The notes: a model not told the origin generated them from the letters alone. DNA of 64,000 bases from Rickettsia endosymbiont of Culicoides impunctatus (GCA_020410785.1 CP084573.1:682001-746000), one strand, 5' to 3'; positions 1-10,878 are shown, counted from the stretch's first letter. Numbers and translations are program-made.

Positions 1-246
1 CTTTTATTTCCAGGTTAGCAAATACTAAATTTATCAATTTACGTTTTCCTTCGGCAGTGGAACCTTTGAAGGCTTCTGCTGCTCCGGAAGGCAGTTCTAT
101 TAAGTTGATCAGGCATTATGAAAATTTATCATCGGCATTGTCGTGACTTGCTATTTCTCTGGCAATATCTTCACGTTTTTCTTCATGTTCTGCTTTTGTA
201 ATATTGCCATCCAAAAATAAATCTGTTAGCCTATCCATACGCTCCT
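1..246 (-). pseudogene. remnant of a large serine recombinase, C-terminal part
   Basis: Read on the minus strand, this stretch gives MDRLTDLFLDGNITKAEHEE followed by a zinc-ribbon/coiled-coil style tail with the phrases HDNADDKF and FKGSTAEGKRKLINLVFANL. These phrases are typical of the C-terminal half of large serine recombinases (resolvase/invertase family). The frame carries an in-frame TAA at 116-118, between the two recognisable parts, and an in-frame TAG just upstream of the first Met, so it is not an intact gene. The rest of the gene would lie beyond the left window edge (C-terminal side) or has been lost (catalytic N-terminal domain). It points away from the restriction-modification gene that starts 186 bases downstream and may be what remains of the element that brought that gene in; that link is inference. 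Confidence 0.6.
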
Positions 247-290
247 ATGAAAACCTTGGGCAATTTTTGCTAAGCTTTTAATATATGAGA

Positions 291-419
291 TTACTTCACC
301 AAGGATAAAGCAATATGAATTCTGTAAATTAATGTTGCTTTATCATTCCACTTGGCTATCATTTCTTCAGTAATTTTAGTTGTCGCCCACCTTCTACCAC
401 TTACATTAATTGGCAATTT
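291..419 (-). other. short open remnant, not recognised
   Basis: A 43-codon minus-strand frame ending in TAA at 291-293 contains RRWATTKITEEMIAKWNDKA. It has no start codon with a ribosome binding site. Its position directly upstream of the serine-recombinase remnant suggests a further decayed piece of the same mobile element, but I do not recognise it. Confidence 0.25.
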
Positions 420-431
420 GCGTTAAATAAT

Positions 432-2705
432 ATGACAATACGTTTTCCACTTGAAGCTCACACTAGAAACAAAATTAATACAAGACTACAAAATCTTGGC
501 TGGATATTAGATCAAAATAATCCGCTATGTAATGTCTTTCAAGAACAGGCAAAAACTGAAATGCAGAATACTAGGCTAATGGGAAATAAGCCTGATTATA
601 TCTTGTATGAATCTGGAACAGATATACCAATTGCAGTTATTGAAGCAAAAAAACCGGGAGAATATTTGGATAAAGGTATGAATCAAGCTATAGAGAAATA
701 TGCTAAACCTTTACAGATTCCTTTAGTTTTTGTCTTTAACGAGACTTTCGTTCTTGCAAGACATACACTACAGAGTAGACCTTTAAAGATTGATGGAGAA
801 GAATTACAGGATTTTGTGGATCAATTTACTTCATTACGATTTATAAATGAAGGAGCAGAAATTCTATCAACACCAAAAGGGATAAATTTTACTCGCGATG
901 AGTTAATGGATACTTTTAAATCAGTAAACAATTTATTGAGAAAAGAGGGGCTAAGAGATGGTTACGAAAGATTTTCAGCTTTTTCGGAAATCCTTTTTCT
1001 AAAATTGATAGATGAATATGAAACCCTTACTGACCATGTTAAAGGAATAAGAAGACTGGAAGATCGGTTTTTATGGAAAAATTTTATTAACAAATATTAC
1101 AATGATAATCAGGCTTTATTAGATTTTATTTCAGATTCAGTGTGGAAGAAATTACGTGAGCTATATGGTAGTATTTTCATCTCCCCCTTTACCATTAAAA
1201 AAGCTACAACATTGAGATATATTATAGATTTGATTGATCCAATTAATTTAACATCTACAGATACAGATATTAAGGGAGATGCTTTTGAATATTTCCTAAA
1301 AACTGTCACAAATGGCAATAAAGACTTAGGCGAATATTTTACCCCAAGACACATTGTACGTAGCATGGTCAATATAATAAAACCACAATATGGCGAAACA
1401 ATTTACGATCCATTTTGTGGGACTGGTGGCTTTTTGTTGGAATCTTTTAAATATTTATCATCTCGGGCAGATACAACAAATAATGAAATACTTGAATGGA
1501 TTAGAAAGAAGGCATTACATGGAAGAGAGTTAACTTCAACAACAAGGGTAGCCAAAATGAATATGATTCTATTTGGCGATGGACATAGCAACATAGAGCA
1601 AATGGATAGTCTCGAAAAGCCAGTAAAGGAAAAATATAATATTGTATTATCTAATATTCCTTACTCACAGGAAACAGAATATGGTTCGTTTTACTCAATA
1701 CCAACAAAGAATGCCGATGCCATTTGCATGCAACATATTTATGAGTCTCTAAAACCAAATGGCAGAGCAGCTGTAGTGGTACCAGAAAGTTTTTTGTATG
1801 AAGATGGGGCAATAGGTAAAACTCGTGAAATGATTGCCAAAAACACCCAAAAATTTTCTGTCATTTCACTACCAAGGGGTGTTTTTATGCCATACACGCC
1901 AACTAAAACAAATATTATATATTTTCAAAAAGGTGGACAATTTAAAAAAGCATATTTTTTTATTGTCAATAATGATGGTTTTGAGTTAAATACTGGACGT
2001 AAACCTATAGAAGGGTATAGTGATATCAAAAAGCTTCTTAGCGAAATAGATGAGCCAACGCAAATTCAAGGACAAGCTAATACTGTAGATAGAGAAATAA
2101 TAAAGCAAAGTGGCAATTGGAATTTAAGACCTTTTTACTATATGGAAGATATACCACAAGTTAAGGGCGAATTGATACAACTAAATGACAACTTAATTGA
2201 AGAAATTACAGATCGCATCGATCCTTTAAAAAACTCAGACTTAGAATACAAAATCATTGAAGTCTCACAAAATGGTATATTTCTTGGCGATATAATGCGG
2301 GGTCATGAAGCTACCCAAAAATATAAGCCTGTAAAAATCGGTGATATAGTGTATAATCCATATAGAATTAATATAGGTAGTATTGGGGTTGTCCCTCCAC
2401 ATCTAGATGGGGCATTTGCAAGCCCAGCATACGTTGTTGTGAGATGTAAAAATGCAAACTATAGTCCATTTTATATTGTATCAATTTTGAAACAACCAAG
2501 ATTTCTTAAGGTTATAATGAATTACTCGCTTTCTTCAGCTAGAGCAAGTCTGCCATTTAGTGAGCTTATTCGTATTAAAATACCCAAACTTAATGATAAA
2601 GATATAAAAGAGGTCAAGAATCTTGAAAAAGGTTTAATTAAGCAACTGCAAGAAAGCAGTGATAATTTTGAAAAAATAAATCGGATAGTTAGTAAGTTAT
2701 TGTAA
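432..2705 (+). CDS. single-chain restriction-modification protein (nuclease, N6-adenine methylase and target recognition domain)
   Basis: The 757-residue protein joins three modules. Residues 1-130 form an HsdR-N type PD-(D/E)XK nuclease: PD at 54-55, E71-A-K73, and a QxxxY motif at Q85/Y90. Residues about 150-530 form an N6-adenine methyltransferase of the HsdM type, with motif I DPFCGTGG near residue 326 and a catalytic motif IV that reads NIPY (near 408) instead of the usual NPPF/Y. Residues about 560-757 look like one half of an HsdS target-recognition domain with a C-terminal coiled coil. There is no DEAD/helicase motor. That architecture fits a type IIG-like enzyme that cuts and methylates with one polypeptide; a type I origin by fusion and loss of the translocase is equally possible. 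No separate hsdS or hsdR lies beside it. The ATG at 432 has no good Shine-Dalgarno, so the start is moderately sure. Confidence 0.8.
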   Translation: MTIRFPLEAHTRNKINTRLQNLGWILDQNNPLCNVFQEQAKTEMQNTRLMGNKPDYILYESGTDIPIAVIEAKKPGEYLDKGMNQAIEKYAKPLQIPLVFVFNETFVLARHTLQSRPLKIDGEELQDFVDQFTSLRFINEGAEILSTPKGINFTRDELMDTFKSVNNLLRKEGLRDGYERFSAFSEILFLKLIDEYETLTDHVKGIRRLEDRFLWKNFINKYYNDNQALLDFISDSVWKKLRELYGSIFISPFTIKKATTLRYIIDLIDPINLTSTDTDIKGDAFEYFLKTVTNGNKDLGEYFTPRHIVRSMVNIIKPQYGETIYDPFCGTGGFLLESFKYLSSRADTTNNEILEWIRKKALHGRELTSTTRVAKMNMILFGDGHSNIEQMDSLEKPVKEKYNIVLSNIPYSQETEYGSFYSIPTKNADAICMQHIYESLKPNGRAAVVVPESFLYEDGAIGKTREMIAKNTQKFSVISLPRGVFMPYTPTKTNIIYFQKGGQFKKAYFFIVNNDGFELNTGRKPIEGYSDIKKLLSEIDEPTQIQGQANTVDREIIKQSGNWNLRPFYYMEDIPQVKGELIQLNDNLIEEITDRIDPLKNSDLEYKIIEVSQNGIFLGDIMRGHEATQKYKPVKIGDIVYNPYRINIGSIGVVPPHLDGAFASPAYVVVRCKNANYSPFYIVSILKQPRFLKVIMNYSLSSARASLPFSELIRIKIPKLNDKDIKEVKNLEKGLIKQLQESSDNFEKINRIVSKLL

Positions 2706-2818
2706 AGGTTCTGATATTGTAAATTCTGCCTTGTAATCTTATGCGAATTTTTTATAAAATTATTTACAATTTACAAGTAGAAGAAAAATAGGCAAAATAA
2801 TTATGCACAATAAGATAT

Positions 2819-3700
2819 GGCACTGTTAACAAAATAATTTGATATAAAGATAAAGGTATGGTAAGAATAATTGAGCAATAAAGAAAGTTTAATTAGGTTC
2901 AAATATGGAGGAAATAAGGAAATACCCAATTAGTGAAAGCAAATTTAAAGAATTGATAGAGCCAATAATAAAAAGAGAACTCAAGAAACCAGGACGCCAA
3001 CGAAAGTGAGTCATTATAAATTTTTTTGTGGCGTTCTGTATGTACTGAGGACAGGAGTACCCTGGCGTGACCTTTCATCAGAATATGGAAATTGGCACAC
3101 AATCTATACAAGATACAAAAGATGGAGTGAGAATGGATTCTTTTGGCACTTGTTGTACCAGCTTCAAAGTGTTAAACAGTTGTTAATGGATATAGTATTC
3201 GTTGATGGCTCAATTGTACCATTACATCGACTGGAGTAGGTGCTTTAAAAAAATAAAGGTTTACAATCGACAGGGAGGGGTAGGAAGGGAATAGGTACTA
3301 CAATCCATTTAGCAATTACCAGTAATGGTTGTATTAACTGCCAATTATTTCCCGCTCAAAGTCAGGATTGCAAAACGGTTGAGCAATTATGGCAAGACTG
3401 ACCTTGGGAAGAAATTGACTTTGTTGTTGCGGACAAGGGATACGATAACGGCAATATTAGAGATTTTATTAAATCAAAAATGCTATTCCCGTTATTCCAT
3501 ATAAAGGAGTTTATTTGCCTAATAACTCCAATTTAACACCAAAGGATTTTTATGATACCAAAATTTACCGCAAACGACATATTATTGAAAGGCTTTTTGG
3601 CAGACTTAGGAAAATAAAAGAATTGCCCAGATATAGTCAATTCTTAACGCAACATATACTGCCTTGTTGATTATCTCCTTTTGTCTTGCCTAACTTTTAC
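2819..3700 (+). mobile_element. decayed IS5-family insertion sequence with transposase pseudogene
   Basis: An inverted-repeat-like left end (GGCACTGTTAACAAAATAAT) begins at 2819. The transposase frame opens at 2905 (MEEIRKYPISESKFKELIEP) and continues through at least four frame changes: 3006-3239 holds GVLYVLRTGVPWRDLSSEYG and the first catalytic Asp (VFVDGS), about 3270-3480 holds the second (VVADKGYDN), and about 3480-3610 holds the Glu region (HIIERLFGRLRK). DDE order and the PWRDL phrase identify the IS5/IS427-like group. No right end matching the left one is found before the groEL terminator at 3713. A matching right end of the same type, with a transposase tail, sits at 55899-56003. 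Confidence 0.8.
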
Positions 3701-3712
3701 TATTAAAACATG

Positions 3713-3740
3713 CCACCCCTGCAAGAAAAAGCAGGGGTGG
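3713..3740 (-). terminator. rho-independent terminator of groESL
   Basis: A perfect 10-bp stem (CCACCCCTGC / GCAGGGGTGG) with an 8-base loop lies 36 bases past the groEL stop. On the minus strand it is followed by CATGTTTTAATA. It also separates groEL from the decayed IS5 element. Confidence 0.8.
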
Positions 3741-3776
3741 ATAATAAAGCTTATTCGTAGGCAGTCCCTAGTGGTA

Positions 3777-5432
<1,656 letters not shown>

Positions 5433-5472
5433 TTACAAATTAAATAATTCTTATAATAATTTAGATAAATTA

Positions 5473-5760
5473 TTAACTAATTATGCCCATGACATCACTT
5501 TCTTTCATGATTATCAGATATAAACCATCAACTTTAACTTCAGTACCAGCCCATTTGCCATATAGTACTTTATCGCCTACTTTAACTTCTAATGAGTGGA
5601 TAATACCATTCTCCCCTCTCACTCCTTTTCCTACAGCTATTACTTCCCCCTGCATAGGCTTTTCCTTAGCTGTATCAGGGATAAAGATTCCCCCGAGTGT
5701 TTTTTCTTCTTGTTGAATTGGTTTTACCGCAATTCTATCATGCAACGGTCTAAAAGACAT
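5473..5760 (-). CDS. groES: co-chaperonin GroES (Hsp10)
   Basis: A 95-residue GroES beginning [14 protein letters not shown], the lid of the GroEL chamber. The mobile loop ([18 protein letters not shown]) and the end ESDVMGII are present. A frame open four codons further upstream exists (MEVR), but its bases contain the ribosome binding site GGAGGT just 6 bases before ATG 5760, so the shorter start is preferred. It leads the groES-groEL operon and is preceded by a heat-shock-type promoter-like sequence. Confidence 0.97.
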   Translation of the reverse strand: MSFRPLHDRIAVKPIQQEEKTLGGIFIPDTAKEKPMQGEVIAVGKGVRGENGIIHSLEVKVGDKVLYGKWAGTEVKVDGLYLIIMKESDVMGIIS

Positions 5761-5799
5761 TCTTACCTCCATAAAATTAATACTTACACATTGTGTATT

Positions 5800-5833
5800 C
5801 TATATATGCTTGGTTTTGTAACAGTTCAAGGGA
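5800..5833 (-). promoter_or_regulatory. sigma-32-like promoter candidate upstream of groESL
   Basis: On the minus strand CCCTTGAA (5825-5832) is followed after 16 bases by CATATAT (5802-5808), close to the RpoH pattern CCCTTGAA-N13-17-CCCATNT. It lies about 45 bases before the groES start. The match is by eye only. Confidence 0.5.
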
Positions 5834-5996
5834 TAAAAGAAAAGTTTTCAATTAATTTCAAAGTAATTATACGCTATGTTCAATTTTTTTATACGATACG
5901 AGACTTAATTTTAAATAATATTAGAAGAAAAGCTTTTGTGTCAATGTAAAAATACTGTACAAACTAATCAGGTTAGTTGTACAAATAGGAGGGGTT

Positions 5997-6575
5997 ATGT
6001 TTGAATTAGAACAAAAATATATTGGATTAGTAGCTGGAGTAGATGAAGCTGGTAGAGGACCGCTAGTTGGCCCTGTAGTAGCTGCATCTGTTATCATTGA
6101 TCAAACAAAAATCATAAATGGTATCAAAGATTCCAAAAAACTTACTAGAGAAAGGAGGAATTTGTTATACGAACAAATAACTCAAAATTATATTTGGTCT
6201 GTTGGTATAGTGTATCACGATGAGATAGATATAATTAATATCCTTGAAGCAACTAAAAAGGCTTGTACTATATCAGTAGCAAATCTTTCTGTTAAACCGG
6301 ATACAGTATTAATAGATGGTAACATGAAATTTAACGATCCAAGATTTATTAGTATAGTAAATGGCGATAATTTATCGATTTCTATTGGAGCAGCATCTAT
6401 TATTGCAAAAGTTACTAGAGATCGTTTATTACTTGAATATGCCAAAGAATTTCCAGAATATATGTGGCACAAAAACTTCGGCTATGGGACGAAAGAGCAT
6501 CTAAACGCTATAAGCATTTATGGTCTTTCGTCTTATCATAGAAAAAGTTTTAAGGTAAAAAGCTTTCAATCATAA
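5997..6575 (+). CDS. rnhB: ribonuclease HII
   Basis: The 192-residue protein cleaves RNA in RNA-DNA hybrids and removes misincorporated ribonucleotides. GVDEAGRGPLVGPVV at residues 14-28 gives the catalytic Asp16-Glu17, LIDGN the next metal-binding Asp, and GYGTKEHL the C-terminal conserved block before HRKSF. The ATG has an AGGAGG site six bases upstream. It is a single gene transcribed divergently from groES. Its stop codon is only 5 bases from the left end of an IS481 element, which has not damaged the coding region. Confidence 0.95.
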   Translation: MFELEQKYIGLVAGVDEAGRGPLVGPVVAASVIIDQTKIINGIKDSKKLTRERRNLLYEQITQNYIWSVGIVYHDEIDIINILEATKKACTISVANLSVKPDTVLIDGNMKFNDPRFISIVNGDNLSISIGAASIIAKVTRDRLLLEYAKEFPEYMWHKNFGYGTKEHLNAISIYGLSSYHRKSFKVKSFQS

Positions 6576-6580
6576 ATGAA

Positions 6581-7765
6581 GTAGTTGAGATTTAATCTTA
6601 CATTTAGTAAAATAAACAAATTATTAAATGGAGATTAAAATGAATTTAAATCAGAAAATAATAAGACCAAAAATAGGATTACTTGAACTAGCAAAAAGCT
6701 TAGGAAATGTATCTAGTGCATGTAAGACAATGGGGTATAGCAGAGATAGTTATTATAGATTCAAGGAATTATATGAGAATGGTGGCGATGAAGCCTTGTA
6801 TGAAATAAGCCGTAAGAAACCCATATTGGCTAATATGAGTTGATCCTATTGTAGAGAAAGCGGTATTAGACATGGCAATAGAGTACCCCGCTTATGGTCA
6901 ACTTCGTGTATCGAACGAATTAAAAAAAGATGGGATTTTAGTATCTCCCGGCGGCATTAGATCTATCTGGCTTAGGAACGATCTCAATAATCTTAAGAAA
7001 CGGCTAGTAGCTTTAGAAACTAAAATGGCTCAGGATGGCATTATACTTACGGAAGCTCAATTACGTGTCTTGGAGAATCGTAAGAATCTTAAAGAGGCAC
7101 ATGGGGAAATAGAGACAGAACATCCAGGCTATCTTGGTTGTCAAGATGTTTACTATGTTGGCAACTTTAAAGGAATAGGTAAGGTTTATGGTCAAACTTT
7201 TATCGATAGCTATTCCAGGGTGACGGATGCCAAATTATACACAGACAAAACAGCTATAACCTCTGCTGATATGTTAAATGATAGAGTTCTACCTTGGTAC
7301 GAAGAACAAGGTATTCCTATACTACGTATATTAACTGATCGTGGTACTGAATATAAAGGAAATATAGAACATCATGCCTTTGAATTGTTTTTAAGTATTG
7401 AAGGAATAGAACCCACCGTTACAAAAGCATATTCCCCTCAAACTAACGGGATATGTGAGAGGTTTCATAAAACCATGAAAAATGAGTTTTATGATACTGC
7501 AATGAGTAAAAAGATTTACAATTCACTTTTTGAATTGCAAAAAGATCTTGATACCTGGTTACATTATTATAATAACGAACGTCCTCATTCCGGCAAGTAT
7601 TGCTATGGTAAAACTCCAATGCAAACCTTTAAAGATAGTAAAAAATTAGCGTTTGAAAAAAATAATGAGATCTTGTATCTTGAACACTTATCTGACAGTC
7701 AAAATTTATCTGACAATCTAATAAGTTAATTTATGGGGTCTGTAAGATCAAATCTTGACTTCTAC
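6581..7765 (+). mobile_element. IS481-family insertion sequence
   Basis: The element carries one transposase gene and is bounded by imperfect inverted repeats: 6581-6602 (ending GAGATTTAATCTTACA) and 7741-7765 (TGTAAGATCAAATCTTGACT, reverse complement of the left end with few mismatches). It sits between the stop codon of rnhB and a partial P1 repeat that starts two bases after its right end, as if it had inserted into or at the edge of that repeat. No clear target duplication was seen. Confidence 0.75.
6640..7729 (+). pseudogene. IS481-family transposase, one-base frameshift
   Basis: The first part (to 6842) starts [20 protein letters not shown] and carries a helix-turn-helix; ATG 6640 is preferred because GGAG lies before it. 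The second part, open from about 6842, begins [20 protein letters not shown] and contains the integrase-core DDE: D in VYGQTFIDSYSRV, D in ILTDRGTEY and E in NGICERFHKTMK. The two frames join if one T is removed near 6834-6837, which turns ANMS-stop into the family phrase AN-R-VDP. Apart from this single base the transposase looks complete, so loss of function is recent or the product is made by frameshifting. Confidence 0.85.
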
Positions 7766-7766
7766 A

Positions 7767-7914
7767 CAATCTGCTCGTCAAGCGTCTATTAACGAGGAGC
7801 CGCTTTGTGGCGACGCGGCAATCCAAAAAATGACCAGGAATGGATTGCTTCTTGGCTTAAGCCTTCTCGCTAATATACGTATTGTACTTTAACTTTTTTT
7901 CCGTAAACGCTTAC
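7767..7914. repeat. partial P1 palindromic repeat
   Basis: It starts in the middle of the P1 unit (AATCTGCTCG) and runs through the P4-type core (GAGGAGCCGCTTTGTGGCGA, then GCAATCC) to the P1 right end CCGTAAACGCTTAC. The left arm seen in full copies at 20364 and 49882 is missing, and the IS481 right end abuts the break. Confidence 0.7.
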
Positions 7915-7935
7915 TACAACTTTTTGACTAAGCAG

Positions 7936-9258
7936 TTATCTACTATTACTCTCTCTTGTTTTTAGATGTGCTTTAAAATTTATCACAGGTTTTTCTGTTG
8001 GTTTTTTATGGGTAGAATCTTCACTAAGTTTCCTCAACCCTTTTACCGCTTCTATGATAGCATCCTTATCAACAGCAAGTTGAACAGGCTTCGCCTGTAC
8101 CTTCACTCCTGCCGCCGGGGGTTTGTTTACTACTGGTTTAGGTAGTTGAACACCAGCTGCACCAGGCATAGGTGGAGGAGGTGGTGGTATTGGTACTCCT
8201 CCTTCCTTATTAAGCTCAACCTTAGAAGGAACTTTTGCACTTGCTACTTGCTTTTCTGCTTCTGCTTTCAGTGCAGCTGCTATTCTTGGAGCGTCTATTT
8301 CGTCTTGTCTAGCTTGGCGTGCTATCTCATCTTTTCTCAGCTTGTCAAATTCAGCAAACTCTTTAAGATGTTCAGGCGAGTCTGGCTTAAATTCCACTTC
8401 CCCAGCTTTTACCATCCGTGCCTCAAGCTTTTTCTTCAATTCACTTACCATATCATCTACTGGTTCTGCAACTACTTGATTTACTGACTTCTTCTCCTTA
8501 CCTAGAGCTGCCAAAGGATCAAGTGGGGTAGATGCCGGTGGTGGTGGTGGTGGTGGTGGTGGCGGTGGCGGTGGAACACCTGGAACATTATTAACTGTTA
8601 CCTGCACTGACAGCGGCATAACTGTCGGAGTGCTAGTTGTCACCTGCACTGGTGGCATAGTTGGAGCTACAACCTGTGCTGGAACAACATTTTGTATAGA
8701 GGTTGTTTCTGCCACTACTAACGGTTCTGTTGTAGATATCACTGTTTGAGGTTTAGGAGTTTCCACCAAAGACGGTTGCACCGGGGTTTCTTTTACTGGA
8801 ATAGTTGTAGCTATTTGTTCCTGCACAACTTGTTCCTGTATAGTTTGTTTCTGTATATCCTCAGTTCCTTTGACAAAATCTTCTGTTGCTTGTTGTAATT
8901 TTTCTTGATGTTGTTTACTAAACGGAGATTTTAAAAAATTAACGAAAGGGATGAACCATGATTTAAACCATGCCTTTATTTGAGTACCAATTGACGAACG
9001 ACTCTTAATGCTCTCAGCTTTTTCTTCCAACTCTTTTATATCTTTAGCTGTTACATTTTGAAGTGAGTTACTTTTTTCCAAGACATTCATCGCACCAACT
9101 AGAATCTCAGCCATATCGTCTAAATCTTTTTTTTCGGCAGAAAATACTGGCAAATTAGTACTCACTGCAATTACAGCCTCAGCTACCTTATTCACAGCTT
9201 CATTGGCAACAGTTAAACTTGTATCATTTTCATTACCACTTTTCATAACAACACTCAT
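7936..9258 (-). CDS. proline-rich protein with two polyproline tracts, candidate secreted actin-related effector
   Basis: The 440-residue protein has a helical N-terminal part (1-150), a Pro/Thr/Val-rich linker (150-228), 14 consecutive prolines at 229-242, a charged helical stretch (265-345) and a second tract at 357-364 followed by MPGAAG. Polyproline tracts of this kind bind profilin in WASP- and formin-like actin nucleators, and Rickettsia RickA and Sca2 use the same device. I do not see a convincing WH2 motif, the acidic tail of RickA, a signal peptide or a membrane segment, so the actin link is only a hypothesis. It stands alone between IS481/P1 and pgi. No family can be named with certainty. 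Confidence 0.6.
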   Translation of the reverse strand: MSVVMKSGNENDTSLTVANEAVNKVAEAVIAVSTNLPVFSAEKKDLDDMAEILVGAMNVLEKSNSLQNVTAKDIKELEEKAESIKSRSSIGTQIKAWFKSWFIPFVNFLKSPFSKQHQEKLQQATEDFVKGTEDIQKQTIQEQVVQEQIATTIPVKETPVQPSLVETPKPQTVISTTEPLVVAETTSIQNVVPAQVVAPTMPPVQVTTSTPTVMPLSVQVTVNNVPGVPPPPPPPPPPPPPASTPLDPLAALGKEKKSVNQVVAEPVDDMVSELKKKLEARMVKAGEVEFKPDSPEHLKEFAEFDKLRKDEIARQARQDEIDAPRIAAALKAEAEKQVASAKVPSKVELNKEGGVPIPPPPPPMPGAAGVQLPKPVVNKPPAAGVKVQAKPVQLAVDKDAIIEAVKGLRKLSEDSTHKKPTEKPVINFKAHLKTRESNSR

Positions 9259-9529
9259 AAATTAATTTATATTCTTAAATCCACCTATACAATATAACTT
9301 TATTAATCCAACTAAGTCAAGCCTTCTGGCTAAGAAAAAATTACTTACTGATAAAATTTATATTGTTTTTATGCCAAGTCTATTTCAATAATGTAGACTA
9401 AAACTTACAAGACTATGAATATCATAGTTTAATATGTCTATCACTTTATTGAATTTATCACCTCTATATCTATATTGGAAGGTGGGGTGATCACTTCGCC
9501 AACTCCTCGCGGTAATTTAGTATACTTTA

Positions 9530-10744
9530 CTATATCTTCTTGTATTGATCAACAGATGGTTGGTTAAATGGATCAATTTTCAAATGATTTGCCATTAGCA
9601 TAGTACTCAACATTGTATGAATAATTTGATCTACAATTACATACTCATCAATATGTACAAAATTCTCTAACATCACTGGTCGTTTAACTTGCACTAATGC
9701 ATTATATATATTGTTAGCATGAGCAGCTAGACTCATTGCCATATCTGAGTTATCTTTGTTGTTAGTAATAACTTTATAAAATTTATCATCCGGACCTTCT
9801 AAATAAAGTTGCAACTGACTGTGCTGATCGAATGTGCCTCTTGCTATTATAGGAGTTATACCAAAACCATTCTTGCCAAGCGATTCAGCTATAATTTGTT
9901 GCTGCCATCTACATAAACCATCTAATTGGTAACTATAATTAAACATAACTAACATATGTCTATTTAAAGAATATTGATTGAGGTAGTGTTCAGCTATCTC
10001 ACAAATATTAGACTTTCTGCAAAACTCTACTTCTGCTGGTGATTTGTACGTCGATTCGGTACTCGAATCCTCACGCACCCTATAGTACGCTGCGGTTCTC
10101 CGTTCCGAGTCTCCTTCAAATCCCTCAGCATAAGCGACTTTTGCAGAAAGTCTATCAGAGCCATCAAGGATAATATCTGATATTTTCTGGGAAGCAGCTG
10201 CAACGACTTTATCTATATCAATTCCTACAATTGCCGCTGGTAGCAAAGAAGCATTAGAAATTACGCCAAATCTTCCACTACTTACATTATCATGTTCTAA
10301 ACAATTTGCCCCAAAAGACCTCGCTAAATTATATAACAAGCTATTATTAAACGGTACTATTACATACACATTTCGAGGAGAAACACGCAAAACTTCTAAA
10401 ACATACTTAGTTAATAAATAGGTTTCATTGGTATTCCCAGACCTACTCAATGAGAAAAACACAGTTTTATCTAAGTTAACTACTGATAATTTTTTATCAA
10501 TTGCCAACTGATCTAAATTATCAAGGTATATTAGCCTTTTAGTAGCTACTGCCTTCATACTTAACAACGCTCTAACATTTAGGCAAGACGCACCAAAACC
10601 TATAATAATCACAGTATCATATTTTGCAGTAAGCTGAGCGGCAAGATACTTTATTGCATCTTGCTTGATCAGATCAAACCTTAAGAAATCATGTTTATTA
10701 GCTTTAATTTGTAAAATAAGATTATTATACAGTTTGCTAAGCAT
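9530..10744 (-). CDS. pgi: glucose-6-phosphate isomerase-like protein carrying an in-frame palindromic element
   Basis: The 404-residue protein has sugar-isomerase features: the first SIS domain with GFGASCLNVRAL, the phosphate-binding SRSGNTNET, SSGRFGVIS (counterpart of GGRFS), and the second half with GTFDQHSQLQLYLEGP and the C-terminal DPFNQPSVDQYK. These match phosphoglucose isomerase, although it is shorter than the usual 450-550 residues. Residues 198-245 are encoded by a 144-bp palindromic repeat also found at 20968 and 24403, inserted exactly in frame; without it the protein is about 356 residues. The frame is otherwise intact, so the gene appears to be expressed with the insert. No other glycolytic gene is nearby, so the true substrate in this organism is uncertain. 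Confidence 0.8.
   Translation of the reverse strand: MLSKLYNNLILQIKANKHDFLRFDLIKQDAIKYLAAQLTAKYDTVIIIGFGASCLNVRALLSMKAVATKRLIYLDNLDQLAIDKKLSVVNLDKTVFFSLSRSGNTNETYLLTKYVLEVLRVSPRNVYVIVPFNNSLLYNLARSFGANCLEHDNVSSGRFGVISNASLLPAAIVGIDIDKVVAAASQKISDIILDGSDRLSAKVAYAEGFEGDSERRTAAYYRVREDSSTESTYKSPAEVEFCRKSNICEIAEHYLNQYSLNRHMLVMFNYSYQLDGLCRWQQQIIAESLGKNGFGITPIIARGTFDQHSQLQLYLEGPDDKFYKVITNNKDNSDMAMSLAAHANNIYNALVQVKRPVMLENFVHIDEYVIVDQIIHTMLSTMLMANHLKIDPFNQPSVDQYKKI
10010..10153 (-). repeat. RPE-like palindromic element inside pgi
   Basis: The 144-bp element is bounded by AGACTTTCTGCAAAA and TTTTGCAGAAAGTCT, inverted copies of each other. It is exactly 48 codons and codes for residues RLSAKVAYAEGF through AEVEFCRKS. 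The same sequence family occurs outside genes at 20968-21109 and 24403-24538. In-frame insertion in genes is the known behaviour of Rickettsia palindromic elements; whether this belongs to a named RPE family was not tested. Confidence 0.85.
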
Positions 10745-10878
10745 TTAGTCTCCGCTTAATATGCTAATTCGATAAATAACTTTACCTTACACATAACCCC
10801 CATGGCAATTTAAAAATTGCAATGACGCTTGAGGCTTATGTATTCCTTACAATGACGTATGTGTGTATTCTCTTAAAT
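10745..10878. other. pgi-sucD intergenic region with weak repeat remnant
   Basis: It contains CAATGACG fragments (about 10825-10855) that resemble degraded P4 ends. No gene, terminator or clear promoter was seen. Confidence 0.3.

Noticed and set aside
432..2705. Simple annotation as HsdM of a type I system
   Set aside because: The N-terminal PD-(D/E)XK domain with QxxxY and the C-terminal recognition domain show it is a fusion, and no hsdR or hsdS follows.
5761..5772. Longer GroES start (MEVR extension)
   Set aside because: The extra codons contain the Shine-Dalgarno sequence of the normal start.
7936..9258. Direct naming as rickA
   Set aside because: Polyproline alone is not enough; no convincing WH2 motif or acidic Arp2/3-binding tail is seen.
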